64,000 nucleotides of DNA from Rhizopus arrhizus (GCA_024220505.1 JAKZZE010000010.1:1860001-1924000); one strand, 5' to 3'. Shown: positions 19,901 through 30,867, numbered from the stretch's first letter. Notes: generated by a model not told the origin, from the sequence alone. Translations and numbers: made by a program.

Positions 19901-22520
19901 ACCGCAGCCATTGCTGGTGTTAATGTTGTAATCTTTGTTACAGTGTAATTTTGTTTGGGTTTATTGGGTTAAGGTTTAAATAAGCAGAGATTTGAGTTAT
20001 AATTGATATAAGAGTTGACTTTTTGTGAATTGGATTTGGCTTGATTCGCTTGATATAGTGACCACCAGATCTTGTAAAGTAGATCAATCTTGTTTTGATT
20101 CGTAAAAAGGTTTGTTTAAAGTAAAAATAAAATAAAAAGGGATACAATGAAGATAGTTAGCTTCAAGGGACTTGACTTTGTAATTATAATAGAATATCAA
20201 AAGAGCTTTTTAAAAGGATAATTGATAAATTTATTCAAAGAAAAACAAAGTAAATAAAGTTGTTGATTTTTTAAGTAAAAGTTTTAAAGTGCAAAGATCG
20301 AAGTGAAGTTTTTTATATCTTGAGGAATAAATCCTCAGTATTTATACTGTTTGGTGGGTTAATGTTTGGTTAGATTTGATTGGCAATATTAACTTTTGGA
20401 TCGTTTGAAAAGATCGTACCTTTTGTTCGTTCAAAAAGTTGGTTCTTGTGTTACAACAGTGTTATTTTTGTAACCTTGTGGGTTTATTGAGTGCTTTATA
20501 TAGAAGTTTTTCTTGAAATTTCAAAGTAAGGTACTGTAGTGACCACCAGATCTTTTATGTAAGATCAAATATAAGTAAATAAAATGTAAAGATAAAAATA
20601 AAGGGATCAGGAACTTTTTATGAGAAGGTTGCCTGTTTATTGAATAAAATATATAATAAAATATATGAGTAGAACTGTACTGTCCTTTTTCTTTGACTAA
20701 ATGGTTGGGATATTTATATGCTGTAATTTTTTTTTTTTTCTTTTTGACTTTTTTCATTTTTTTGACTTATTTCGTTTTTTTGACTTTTTTCATTTTTTTG
20801 ACCTTTCTCATTTTTTTGACTTTTTTCATTTTTTAGCTTCTTTGTTACAACAGTACTGTGAAATTGTTAGGCTTTCGGGTTTAAGTAGGTTTGATATAAG
20901 TTTTTGAGACAAAGTTTTGATAATTGAATAAGGTATCGGACAAAGTAATATCCAAAAAGAGTAGATAATTTGAGTTGTAAGTTCGCTTGAGTAGAGTGAC
21001 CACCAGATCTTGTTAAGTAGATCAGTCTGAATTGAATAAAAGTAAAATAAAAAGATGAAATAAAAAAGAGATTACAATGAAGTATATGATTCAAGGGATT
21101 ATTAGTTCTTCCTATTTATAAAATAAAAGAAGTATTTTGTTTCAAAGGAGATTTATTTGGATAAGGTAAGATAATAATAATAATAATAATTCTTGATAAA
21201 TTGTTGATATTTATATGTTTTTGGTTTTCTTGATTTTGTGATGTTTTTAGATTTTTGTGTTTTCCTTTGAATTTAGTTGAGTTATTCAATTTCATTGAGT
21301 TTATCAAAAATATTGAGGACATGAACTTAGTTCAGGTCCGAACTTTCTTCGTCAAGTGGTACAGTTTGATTGAAAAAATTTCTATTTTCGTCACGGTACT
21401 GTAACTTGTTAGTACTTGGGATTTGGATTGTGTTAAAGTGATGTAGATTTGTTTAGTTTGAAGTTTGAAGCCTTGAATGACTTGAGTTTGATTAACTTGA
21501 TTGAACGTTTAACAGTTCTTTTGATATAGTAATTTGGTTTTAAGTAGTGACCACCAGATCTTTATAGATCAATAAGGTTAGGAGTAAGATTGTTTAATAA
21601 AAGATAAAAATAAAAGGGATCTTTCTTGATTCGTGATAATTCAGGTATCAGATCAGAAAGAATAAGTAAAAATAAAAAGAAAAGAAAAGGTGTTTGTGAC
21701 CCAATAAGAAACAATTGCTTTTAAGCGCAAGAAGATTTTGTTTATTGAATGTCTGTTATTTTGTTCAAAATATTCATCTTATTTATATAAAAATATGGGG
21801 TGTTGTAATTTTATGGCGTTGATTCAATGGCTTGTAAGAGTTAATGGTTTTGAAATAGAGTAAAGTTGATGAAAATGGATAGAAAAATAAGAGTTGGGTA
21901 GAGTATTGATATTAGGTTCGCTTGTAAGTGACCACCAGATCTTGTTAAGTTGATCAGACTTGTTTTATATTCAGGTAACTTGATAAGAGTATTAAAAGGT
22001 TTTACAATGAAGATAATTGGCTTCAAGGGACTTGTCTTGCTTGTATTTTAAGAGTGTTATATCAAAAGATTCAGAGATAAGGATACTTGTTTTATTGATA
22101 AAATATATTTATATTGTTAAAAAGGCAAGTTGAGGTAAGTCAAGATAAGTAAGTCAAGATAAGTAAAGTTTTGTCAAAAGAATAAAAAGCTAGGCTTTTT
22201 ATAGGCAAAAATATAAAGTTCAATTTTTACAAAATGTAAAAATATTCGCAAAGGTTAAAAAAATATCAAAAGGTTAAAAAAAATATCAAAGGTTAAAAAA
22301 ATATCAAAAAGTAAAAATATATCAAATGGTTAAAAATTTGTCAAATAGGAAAAATAATGACAATTTGTAAAGTGATTTACAAAACGTCAAAAATTAAAGC
22401 TTGAAAGAATTTTCGGAGTTCAAATCTTCATAATCATAGCTACAGTGTCTTTTGTCTCTTGTCCTGAACTGTAAATTAAAGTTCATGTTCTTCATCCAAA
22501 CTGTAATTGTACATGTTTGT
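16975..22520 (-). repeat. Cluster of related LTR units left of the integrase-less element
   Basis: Contains seven head-to-tail units, each with the core AGTGACCACCAGATCTT (near 17211, 17786, 20056, 20537, 20995, 21545 and 21928), followed by a variable palindrome GATC(T)...(A)GATC. Units are ~380-700 bp, AT-rich, in the same orientation, and of graded similarity to the 634-bp LTR at 22521. Junctions repeatedly read (G/T)TAC next to TGT. One unit (17651-19735) sits inside another with a repeated TTAC at its edges and carries TcA copy 1. Short A/T minisatellites occur at 17515-17600, 19620-19690, 20736-20830 and 22245-22330. There are no ORFs of interest. Confidence 0.78.
17974..19603 (+). mobile_element. 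Tc1/mariner element TcA copy 1 (1630 bp, coding-dead)
   Basis: Perfect 30-bp terminal inverted repeats begin CAGTAGCGGACAAAACTGGT, with TA on both sides. The interior is a Tc1 transposase in ruins. A degenerate IFSNETNMNIMDADS block near 18795-18830 corresponds to FSDETKINIWGSDG of TcB, and CQVYDG near 18965 is still recognisable, but there are many stops. Copies 2 (39315-40944) and 3 (56516-59783) have the same length and differ at only a few bases. Confidence 0.94.
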
Positions 22521-23154
22521 TGTAATTTTAGTGTTGTTGCTTCAATGGCTTGTAAGAGTTAATGGTTTTGAAATAGAGTAAAGTTGATGAAAATGGATAG
22601 AAAAATAAGAGTTGGGTAGAGTATTGATATTAGGTTCGCTTGTAAGTGACCACCAGATCTTGTTAAGTTGATCAGACTTGTTTTATATTCAGGTAACTTG
22701 ATAAGAGTATTAAAAGGTTTTACAATGAAGATAATTGGCTTCAAGGGACTTGTCTTGCTTGTGTTTTAAGAGTGTTATACCAAAAGATTCAGGGATAAAG
22801 ATACTTGGTTTATTGATAAAATATATTTATATTGTTAAGAGAAGTAAAGTCAAGAAAAGTAAGTCAAGATAAGTGAAGTGAAATCAAAAGAATAAAAAGC
22901 TAGGCTTTTTATAGGCAAAAATATAAAGTTCAATTTTTACAAAATGTAAAAATATCAAAAGGTTAAAAAAAATATCAAAAGGTTAAAAAAATATCAAAAG
23001 GTTAAAAAAATATCAAAAAGTAAAAAATATATCAAATGGTTAAAAATTTGTCAAATAGGAAAAATAATGACAATTTGTAAAGTGATTTACAAAACGTCAA
23101 AAATTAAAGCTTGGAGGAAGTTTCGGAGTTCATGTCTTCATAATCATAGCTACA
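22521..23154 (-). repeat. 3' LTR of the integrase-less element (634 bp)
   Basis: Plus-strand ends are TGTAATTTTAG and CATAGCTACA. It matches 27914-28545 except for a 1-nt run-length difference and the last base. It contains the core AGTGACCACCAGATCTT near 22646 and a ~17-bp minisatellite (AAAATATCAAAAGGTTA repeated about four times) near 22945-23030. Confidence 0.9.
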
Positions 23155-23227
23155 GATGCCCTCCCTGGCAGAAAGTTCGTCCTCGAGCTTGTCAATCTTA
23201 GTGTTTCAGGATTTCTTTTGTTGATGT

Positions 23228-23269
<42 letters not shown>

Positions 23270-23461
23270 CTTTGTTCTGTTTTTGATGAGTTTTCTGTTT
23301 TATACTGTTTATACTGAATTTTATGGGTGTTTGTACTGTTTTTGCTGCATTTTTATGGGATTTTGTGTCAACTACCCCTCCCTGCCTCCATGTAGTTTGA
23401 TGAAAATATAATACTGATAGAAATATATAGGTTGTTAATTAGTTGTAATGGTTGATGTTTT
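23155..23461 (-). other. Element 3' non-coding region with purine tract
   Basis: Between the pol stop and the 3' LTR. On the minus strand it has GGAGGCAGGGAGGGG near 23373-23388 and CAGGGAGGGC directly before the LTR near 23158-23168, either of which could prime plus-strand synthesis. A 32-nt T run (23231-23262, plus strand) lies between them. No ORF is present, and it is far too short for an integrase. Confidence 0.7.
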
Positions 23462-26400
23462 TTAATATCCAAGGCGAGATAGAAAATCTGCGCTTTCATT
23501 GATTCTTCCTGGTCGATATTTGATTTCAAATTCATATTCTGACAGAATAGTAATCCATCGAGCAATTATTCCAGTTGGATTTGGGGTTTTTAGTAAGCCA
23601 TTCAGGGCTGAATGATCCGTAATGACGGTAAACTTTTTCCCAAGTAGATAAGGTCTAAACATTTTGACTGCCCATATGACTGCCAGACATTCTAATTTAG
23701 TGGGAGCATAATTGGATTCTGTTGATTTGAGACCTCTACTAGCATAAATAATGGGATGTTCATGTCCATTTTCGTCTAATTGAGTTAATATAGCGCCTAA
23801 GCCTAATTTAGAAGCATCAGTAACCAGCAGAAAAGGTTCATTAAAGTCTGGTCTTGACAATATAGGTGCTGTAGTGAGTAGCTTTTTTAGCATTTCGAAC
23901 GATTCTGTTGTTTTACTTGTCCAAGGTACTTTTTTCGTTGTTTTTGTTTGATCGTGTAGAGGCCTTGCAATTGTAGCAAAATTCTTGATGAAGCGTCGAT
24001 AATAGGAAGCGAGTCCTAGGAATCCTCTAACTTGTTTAATGGTCTTGGGTTGTGGATATTCTACAATTTTTTGTATTTTGCCTGGATCTGTTTGTAATCC
24101 TTCTTTGGTAACTATATATCCAAGAAACTTGAGATGATCTTTAAAAAAGAAACATTTCTCTGGATTTAACTTAAGGTTTGCAACCTGTATGCATTGAAAT
24201 ACTTGTTCAAGGTGATAAAGGTGTGTATGGTGATCGAGAGAATATACGTTAAGATCATCGATGTAAGCTACGAGACACTTGTTGATAAGAGGTCGGAAAC
24301 ATAAGTCGATGAGACGTTGGAAGGTGGCTGGTGAGTTGACAAGGCCCATTGGTAAGGTATTATAATGGTAAGTGCCAAATTTAGTGGTAAATGCTGTTAG
24401 TTCTTTACTATTTTCCTCCATAGGCACTTGATGAAAACCAGCACGCATATCTAAAGCTGAGAATACCTTTGCTTTACCCAAAGTGTCCAATAGATCATCA
24501 ATGCGAGGCAATGGGTAGGCATCCTTTTTCGTAACTGCGTTGAGCTTTCTATAATCTATTACCATTCGGTATTCACCATTTTTCTTTTTCACTAGTATAA
24601 CAGGAGCGGCCCAGGGACTGTTTGATGGTGCTATTACTCCCAGTTTGGTGTACTTTTCAAGTTCTTTCTGTAAATATTCGGCTTCGATAGGACTGATACG
24701 ATATGGTCTGTGACTAATTGGCATAATATTTTCTTTGATTATAATTTTATGATCCAATAAATTTGTACGCCCGATAGTGTTGTTGTCCCAGTCAAATATA
24801 TTTTCATATTTCTTTAGTAACTTCTTTAAATGCTGCAAATTTTTCTCATCTAATTCTCCAACATCAAGTTTTTGATATTTCTCTAGTTCTAACAACTTTG
24901 TTTCGTCATTTTTATTCTTGTTTTGTATGATGAATTCGGATGATTCCAACACACATAGATGATGACTTGAATGAATATTATATGCCTGAACTATTGAATC
25001 TTCTTGTGGATCGAGCTTTTCGATAACTCCAATTTCTTCACCCGGATCCAATAAGATATCTTTGGCTGACCGATTGTAAATTCTTATTTCTAAGCTTTTT
25101 CGATTCACTACTAAATTTGAACAAGGAACAAAATAACCCATTGATTCGGATATCTTTGGATTTGTGATTTCCAAATTGTATATAAAGTTTTTATGTTCAT
25201 TTTTAGGCTTTCTGATCCAAATGATTTTTGAGGTATTCGCTGTTAATGTAATACCATGTGGAGGTGCTTCTAGTAATATTTCCTTCATTTGAGTCGATAC
25301 TTGCACGTCAATTTTCTTTTCATCGTCTTCGAGTAAGAGTAATGATTCATCAGGCATCTCATCGGGTTCTTCTTCTATTTCATCGTCATCTTCCGAAATT
25401 TCTTCAGATTCTTCCTCTGTACTATCGCTTTCTTGAGATTCATCTGCAAAATGAACTTGTTTGTTTGGCTTGGAGTTTGTTGAGCTAACAGGATATTCAT
25501 AAACTTGCTCATAGCTAGATATTCTTGGTACAGTTGATTTCTTCCTTGAAAAGGTGATTTTTAATTCGGCTTTCTTATTCTTGTAAGCAACTTTCAAAGT
25601 TGAGCTATTGAAATCTATTCTTGCTTTCGCACGACTTAACCAATTGTTTCCAATGATGAGTGGATTAGGGCATGAAGGTAAAACTTCTACAGTACATGGT
25701 ATGATTAGTCTGTTCTTTACACAAATTGGGACATCATATATGACTCCTAAGGCGGGTTGCTTGGTTCCATTTCCTAATGTGAATACGCTTTCGGATGCTG
25801 CATCGATATCTAATCCTAAAGTGTCGGCTAAAGCTTTTGACATGCAAGTCTTAGCTGCACCACAATCGATTAAGGTTTTGATGCTTTTGTCTCCAATATC
25901 TACTTTGGAATATACAGCTGTCGTATTAATGTCCTCATCTTCAATGAGAGCCATAGTTTCATCAGGGTTCGCATCTTCTACAGGAATTCTTTTGGGACGA
26001 CTAGCGGCTGCTAATTTCCTTCCTAATGTAGGAGCTGCGACAATTAAATTTCCAAAAGATATGTCCGCTTTCTGATTCATAACGTCTGATACAATATCAT
26101 ATTTTAGAGGAGGTGCCTTTGTCTTTTTTCGAGTTTTCTTGACTTCATTGTTTTGAACTATATGTTTTTCTGTTTCCATAGCTTCGTTTTGATGTGTGTC
26201 AATAGGCTGATGAATGATCATGGGTTGTTGAGCAGTAACAATAGTAGTTTCTTTGGGTTTTTCTTGTATAGCAGATCTCTTCCCTCTTTCACGAGTATTT
26301 TTAACTGGTTTTGTGTAAGGTTTGGCTGTAGTAACTTCAGGTGGGACATGTGGTCTTACTGCAGCGTATAAATCGTGGGTGTGAGCCGATGGGTATGCTT

Positions 26401-26520
26401 CATTTTGAGTTAGAAGTGCGTTGAGATTGTGAGGATAAGTATTTTGATTAATGGGTTTGTTAAAATCATGGTTATTCGGTTGACCATTACTTTGTTTTTC
26501 AAAAGCAACCGAACCATCTA
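23462..26520 (-). CDS. Pol of the integrase-less Ty3-like element: protease, RT, RNase H
   Basis: Reached by a -1 frameshift at the gag stop; the frame is open from 26520, with the first in-frame ATG at 26221. Domains in order: an acidic linker; an aspartic protease with LIDCGAAKTCM (DCG rather than DTG/DSG) near 25855; RT with VIDYRKLNAVT, FSALDMRAGFHQVP, LPMGLVNSPATFQ and the YIDD active site near 24265; and RNase H with LLVTDASKLGLGAIL, RGLKSTESNYAPTKLE, VITDHSALNGLL and RPGRINESADFLSRL. The stop follows immediately after RLGY. Zinc-binding HHCC, DDE integrase and chromodomain are all absent. No premature stops, so it looks functional. Confidence 0.93.
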
Positions 26521-27765
26521 GTTTTTTGACTGACTAGGTTGTTGTGGTTGAGATTGTTGCATCGTTTGTTTGACATGATATGGCTGATTGTTATAATTAT
26601 TTCGGTTTTGCCCTTGATTATAAGAATCATTTCGGCCATAGTTGCGTTTATCATATCTGTAACCATTGTTATTATAATCATTGTTGCCATTGTTACCGTT
26701 GATATGATTGTAGCCATTATTGTTTCCACGGTAATCATTATTTTGATTGTAACCTTGATAATTATTGTTTTGATTGTAATCTTGATTATTGTTATTATAA
26801 CGGCTGCGTCGATTATAATTACGATTGTAAGGTTGGAATTGTTGTTGACTATTTAATTCATGACGGATTGTTTGTTGAATTAAATTAACAATATCTTGTT
26901 GTGAGTTATGGTTGTTTAGTTGATGTGATACGTTATGCTGAGGGTAAGCATGAGAACGACGACTATTTCCTGCGACCTCCAAAGTTGACAGTTGGTGAGG
27001 ACCATTTACTAAATGAGGTACAGTCGTGACAGAGTTCAATAAGCCTTGCGAATTAACATCTATAACCGGGATAACTTGAGATGGTCTTTCATTTGCATCT
27101 ATCAGATCAATGTTATGGTTGCCATACGAATGATGTTGTTGATACATATCACCATGATAGATCAAGGCATTATTTATGTTTCTGGGTATGAACGGGTTAT
27201 CTACCATCGCAATCTTTCGGGGGCGGTTAGCGTTCCACCATCCTTCTGCGTGGTTCAGCCATTCTGGGAAGCTTCTAGCACTGCTCTGGATGCAAAATTG
27301 CTTGATTTCTCTCAGTAATCCAGCACGGAATCGACTTTCTATGACAGCTTCGCTTGTTATGTTTGCCAAATCAGCAGCTTCTCGTAGTCTAGAAAGGAAT
27401 ATCTGTGGGTGTTCTTGTTCACCTTGCACCATGTCATTGAATTCCAATTCGTAATTTTGGATTAATTCGGGAGTGATATAATGATTTTTTAATAATTCAA
27501 TTGCTTTTTCGTAAGTAACTTGCGGGTAATCTTTGAGTATACTTTTTTCAAAGTAAACCTTGGCAGCTCGTCGTAGTTGGGATCGAAGAATAGCAAGTTT
27601 GCGTGAATCGCTATGGGTGTTGCTAAGTACAAGATAGGAATCTAGGAGTTCATGGAAGTGGCGGAAATCTTCACCTTCGTAGCCGTAAAATTCAATTAAT
27701 TTAGGACGGTATCCTTGGATTTGGTTGCTATTTTGCACCAACGCGATAGGTTCTGTTGTTGCCAT
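26518..27765 (-). CDS. Gag-like protein of the integrase-less element (415 aa)
   Basis: The cat at 27763-27765 starts MATTEPIALVQNSNQIQGYR. The first ~200 residues form a Ty3-type retrotransposon gag domain (YEGEDFRHFHELLDSYLVLS, FFSRL-like FLSRLREAADLAN, AGLLREIKQF). The C-terminal ~130 residues are low-complexity Asn/Tyr/Arg/Gln, with repeats such as YNQNNNYQGYNQNN and no CCHC zinc knuckle. The basic Asn-rich tail could bind RNA instead. The ORF ends at the slippery heptamer, so pol would be made as a gag-pol fusion. Confidence 0.88.
   Translation of the reverse strand: MATTEPIALVQNSNQIQGYRPKLIEFYGYEGEDFRHFHELLDSYLVLSNTHSDSRKLAILRSQLRRAAKVYFEKSILKDYPQVTYEKAIELLKNHYITPELIQNYELEFNDMVQGEQEHPQIFLSRLREAADLANITSEAVIESRFRAGLLREIKQFCIQSSARSFPEWLNHAEGWWNANRPRKIAMVDNPFIPRNINNALIYHGDMYQQHHSYGNHNIDLIDANERPSQVIPVIDVNSQGLLNSVTTVPHLVNGPHQLSTLEVAGNSRRSHAYPQHNVSHQLNNHNSQQDIVNLIQQTIRHELNSQQQFQPYNRNYNRRSRYNNNNQDYNQNNNYQGYNQNNDYRGNNNGYNHINGNNGNNDYNNNGYRYDKRNYGRNDSYNQGQNRNNYNNQPYHVKQTMQQSQPQQPSQSKN
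26521..26527 (-). promoter_or_regulatory. Programmed -1 frameshift site, A-AAA-AAC
   Basis: On the minus strand the end of gag reads TCA AAA AAC TAG, so the canonical retroviral-type heptamer A AAA AAC sits directly before the gag stop codon. A -1 slip gives AAA AAA CTA GAT GGT, which enters the pol frame with no further stop down to 23462. A downstream stimulatory structure was not identified by eye. Confidence 0.85.
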
Positions 27766-27894
27766 TGTTGATAGTAAATGTTTTGATATTGTTGATTCGA
27801 TTTTGAGTAAGTTATTTTAATTGATTTAATTGATTTCTTGATTTGATTTAATTTTTGATTTAATTCGATTTATTGTTTTATTTCTTTTTTTTCC

Positions 27895-27913
27895 CCTCGT
27901 AGTGACCACCAAA
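27895..27913 (-). other. Primer-binding-site-like sequence
   Basis: Directly inside the 5' LTR the minus strand reads TTTGGTGGTCACTACGAGG. It begins with the TGG expected to pair with a tRNA 3' CCA. The 13-mer TGGTGGTCACTAC also occurs inside several LTR units of the cluster (near 17786, 20537, 21545 and 28683). The primer tRNA was not identified. Confidence 0.6.
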
Positions 27914-28545
27914 TGTAATTTTAGTGTTGTTGCTTCAATGGCTTGTAAGAGTTAATGGTTTTGAAATAGAGTAAAGTTGATGAAAATGGATAGAAAAATA
28001 AGAGTTGGGTAGAGTATTGATATTAGGTTCGCTTGTAAGTGACCACCAGATCTTGTTAAGTTGATCAGACTTGTTTTATATTCAGGTAACTTGATAAGAG
28101 TATTAAAAGGTTTTACAATGAAGATAATTGGCTTCAAGGGACTTGTCTTGCTTGTGTTTTAAGAGTGTTATACCAAAAGATTCAGGGATAAAGATACTTG
28201 GTTTATTGATAAAATATATTTATATTGTTAAGAGAAGTAAAGTCAAGAAAAGTAAGTCAAGATAAGTGAAGTGAAATCAAAAGAATAAAAAGCTAGGCTT
28301 TTTATAGGCAAAAATATAAAGTTCAATTTTTACAAAATGTAAAAATATCAAAAGGTTAAAAAAAATATCAAAAGGTTAAAAAAATATCAAAAGGTTAAAA
28401 AAATATCAAAAGTAAAAAATATATCAAATGGTTAAAAATTTGTCAAATAGGAAAAATAATGACAATTTGTAAAGTGATTTACAAAACGTCAAAAATTAAA
28501 GCTTGGAGGAAGTTTCGGAGTTCATGTCTTCATAATCATAGCTAC
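27914..28545 (-). repeat. 5' LTR of the integrase-less element
   Basis: Near-identical partner of 22521-23154. It includes the core near 28037, the conserved palindrome, and the A/T minisatellite near 28330-28420. Its outer end is followed directly by another unit starting TGTTACTTAG, with the terminal base of the LTR missing. Confidence 0.88.
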
Positions 28546-29203
28546 TGTTACTTAGTAGGTACTTGTGATTTGAGTATAAGGTTATAGAGTAGATTTGATG
28601 TATTTAGTTGTTGTTTGAAGTGTTTCGTAAGAGAAACTTGTTATTCTTGATATAAAGTTTAAGCGAAAGCTTGATATAGGTAGTGACCACCAGATCTTGT
28701 TTGTTAAGATCGATAAAAAGTGTGTTGTAAAATAAAAAGATAATATAAAAAGGGGTTCAAAGAGCTCAATGAAGAGTCTGAATATAAGATATAAGTGATT
28801 CTTTTATTGATATTGATAAGAATAAGAATAAAAATAAAAAAGGGTTTGTTGGATATTTATATAAAATTTGTTGCCTTGATTCTCCTTGTTGGATTAATTT
28901 TTCCTTTAACCGAAAGTCTTCGGTCTAACGACTCAAGTCATTTTGTTGACTCAAGTCGCCAAAACGACTTGCATCGGAAGGGATTTGTACGACCCGATTG
29001 CCGTTTTCGTCACACTACATTGTATCGGGGACTAAATCATTGTTCGTGTTACAGTACAAAAAAAAAAAACTTGACTGTATATCTTTCACAAAATTTAGAA
29101 TGAAATGTACGACACAATACCAAAGGTAGAATCATAACATGTTACAGTTTCGACGAGAAGTCTGGCGAATGGTACCTACCATCATGATGATGGATCTTCT
29201 TCA
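28546..29203 (-). repeat. Outer LTR unit of the cluster, then intergenic sequence up to the tRNA
   Basis: A diverged unit starting TGTTACTTAGTAGG carries the core at 28681 with palindrome GATCTTG...TAAGATC and ends around GTGTTACAG near 29050. From there to the tRNA is short unique sequence with no ORF of note. Confidence 0.6.
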
Positions 29204-29277
29204 TGCTCCCTGCCAGGATCGAACTGGCGACCTTCAGATTATGAGACTGACGCTCTACCGACTGAGCCAAGGAAGCA
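29204..29277 (-). tRNA. tRNA-Met (CAU), elongator type
   Basis: The 74-nt cloverleaf reads on the minus strand. The acceptor TGCTTCC pairs with GGGAGCA (one T-G). The D-loop is GGCTCAGTCGGTAGAGC, the anticodon loop has CAT flanked by CTCATAA, and the T-arm contains GGTTCGATCC-type sequence (CCAGTTCGATCCTGG). It resembles eukaryotic elongator tRNA-Met, has no intron, and has no encoded CCA. No clear oligo-T terminator lies just downstream. The first 16 nt region is duplicated at 35802-35817. Confidence 0.9.
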
Positions 29278-30125
29278 CTTTTCTTTTGACAGGTGACTGG
29301 TAATCGTGGGCGATAAACTCAACTCGGTTCGGGGACATGTTTAAGCGAAGCTCTTTGGGAAATATGATTGGCTGAGAAGTTTATAGTGGGAAGCGGCTAT
29401 GGTTGACACCAGCTGAAGGAGAACCCCGGAGTTGATCAGGTGACCTGCAACTTGCTGGCGGAGCTCAAGTGAATTGATGGCCATATACAGTTGGGGTGCA
29501 CTTTCCTTTTTGTCGGTTAGGTTCTAGGTTTAGCTGGGTGGTTCGATGTATTGTGTGCTTCTTCCGATGACATTTGCTCAGATCATATTTTTGTTCCTTT
29601 ACTTTCTTCCGTTGGATGTTTCTCTTGTCTGATGTTTTTTTTATTTTCCTTTCTTATCCTCGGTTACCCTCGTCAATGTTCTGACATGTTTTTATTTTTT
29701 TTTTACTCATCCTCTGTTAATACTTTATGCGCTTGCAAAAGTATATAAAGACTAATAATTTGTTATGAAATAAAGATATCGAAAAATCGACCTATTTTTT
29801 TATTTTATTTTTTCTTTTGGAATAATCAAAGTTCTCTCTAAAACCTTTGTTTATTCACTCACTCTCTTATAACGTACACTTGCCTTTATCTATTTGGTGG
29901 TTCTCTTATTATTCTGGTACCAATTGCTCGAAGTAGGTTTTTTCAGTCGGCCTAGGTTCTCGTTCGAATTGAAGTGAATTAATAGAAAATCAAATAGGCA
30001 ACTTAGTTGATATATCTTTTACCGTCTTAATCAAGTCCTTCAAAAAAGTATATCTTCTCCCTTAGTACATTATCACTTTTGTCAAGACCTCCCTAGAGGA
30101 AACCCAACCAACCAGCGGAATGCCA
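29278..30125 (+). other. Retroelement debris upstream of tRNA-Met
   Basis: A short frame near 29425-29470 reads ENPGVDQVTCNLLAELK, resembling the start of a LINE RT, then stops. Further on, AGTATATAAAGAC and GAAATAAAGATATC near 29740-29775 form an LTR-like promoter/poly(A) pair. TTTGGTGGTTCTC near 29894 resembles a primer-binding site. Boundaries and families are not resolved. The last 45 bp (30081-30125) recur at 35828-35872. Confidence 0.4.
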
Positions 30126-30305
30126 AATCAGCCAATAGAAGTTGAATATAACCTTCCATTCAGGTACCGACCGAACAAACGGAAGTTCAAACCAACAATA
30201 CCAAATCGGGAAAGGAAAAAGGCGCGTCTGTATCAACTGTACCTTAGGCATAAGCAAAGAATGCAAAAATTAAAGAATGAACTATATCCCTTAGACAATA
30301 TTTGA
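30120..30305 (+). CDS. Small basic ORF upstream of LINE-B ORF1 (61 aa)
   Basis: Starts in the 45-bp direct repeat and reads PNQPIEVEYNLPFRYRPNKR, then Lys/Arg-rich NRERKKARLYQLYLRHKQRM. Composition is protein-like and basic, but no family is recognised. A TATA-like AATATAAATAGC and an AATAAAG follow at once, so this may be the tail of an older retroelement ORF rather than part of LINE-B. Confidence 0.35.
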   Translation: MPNQPIEVEYNLPFRYRPNKRKFKPTIPNRERKKARLYQLYLRHKQRMQKLKNELYPLDNI

Positions 30306-30867
30306 ATATCCATGAATATAAATAGCATTCACATTTTCATAAAATAAAGAATCATCTTTTAACATCATTTTATTATTTTTGTGTTAAGTCAAAGTCTTGA
30401 AGAACTGTTGACTTACCTTATATCTATCCTCATCTACAATTGTCTGTTAGTGCTCTTCACACTTTCGCTTTTCGATCACTTTTTATCCTTTGTACAACCG
30501 GATAAAAGTATTCCCGATCACGTGTCCTAAAAGTATCATAGTTAGTAACTTACCAGACAACATAAACATCATTCATAGCATAACAAGCAAAGCACCAAAC
30601 AGCTCAAACGCATCCCAACCAAAAATTTCTGCAGAAAGAAGCACCATTTCGACATCTCAAGATCTTGAAATTACCAATTCCGAGAAATTAGCAGCTTCAT
30701 CTACAAAGCAACAAGTTAGCACATCAACTGCTATTATAGAAACAGATAGTTCCTCTTCAGCTGTCGAAACCCCAAGCAAGCGCCTGTTTTCCGACCGTAC
30801 GCCACCTCTTCTACCTGTTGATTCTGTCTTTCGACCCTCATCAGGAATTAACAAAAAGAATAAACAA

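Larger units (their letters stand above)
22521..28545 (-). mobile_element. Ty3-like LTR retrotransposon lacking integrase (complete, both LTRs)
   Basis: Order on the minus strand: 5' LTR (27914-28545), PBS-like site, gag (27765-26518), slippery heptamer, pol with protease, RT and RNase H (ending 23462), ~300 bp including a purine tract and a T run, 3' LTR (23154-22521). Pol stops directly after RNase H, and no integrase or chromodomain appears anywhere in the 6 kb. The two LTRs are almost identical. No matching 5-bp duplication is visible at the outer ends. The element lies in a cluster of related LTR units. Confidence 0.88.

Noticed and set aside
21841..22026. 61-aa minus-strand ORF with LTRSGGH, repeated at 22559 and 27952
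   Set aside because: It lies within LTR units and is open only because the LTR is repeated; LTRSGGH is just the translated core motif.
22245..22335. Short spaced A/T repeats resembling a CRISPR array
   Set aside because: Units are ~17 bp with no unique spacers, lie within an LTR, and the genome is eukaryotic; it is a minisatellite.
26499..26856. Ile/Met/Val-rich ORFs opposite or overlapping the gag tail
   Set aside because: Out-of-frame reading of the Asn/Tyr-rich low-complexity gag C-terminus, not a membrane protein.
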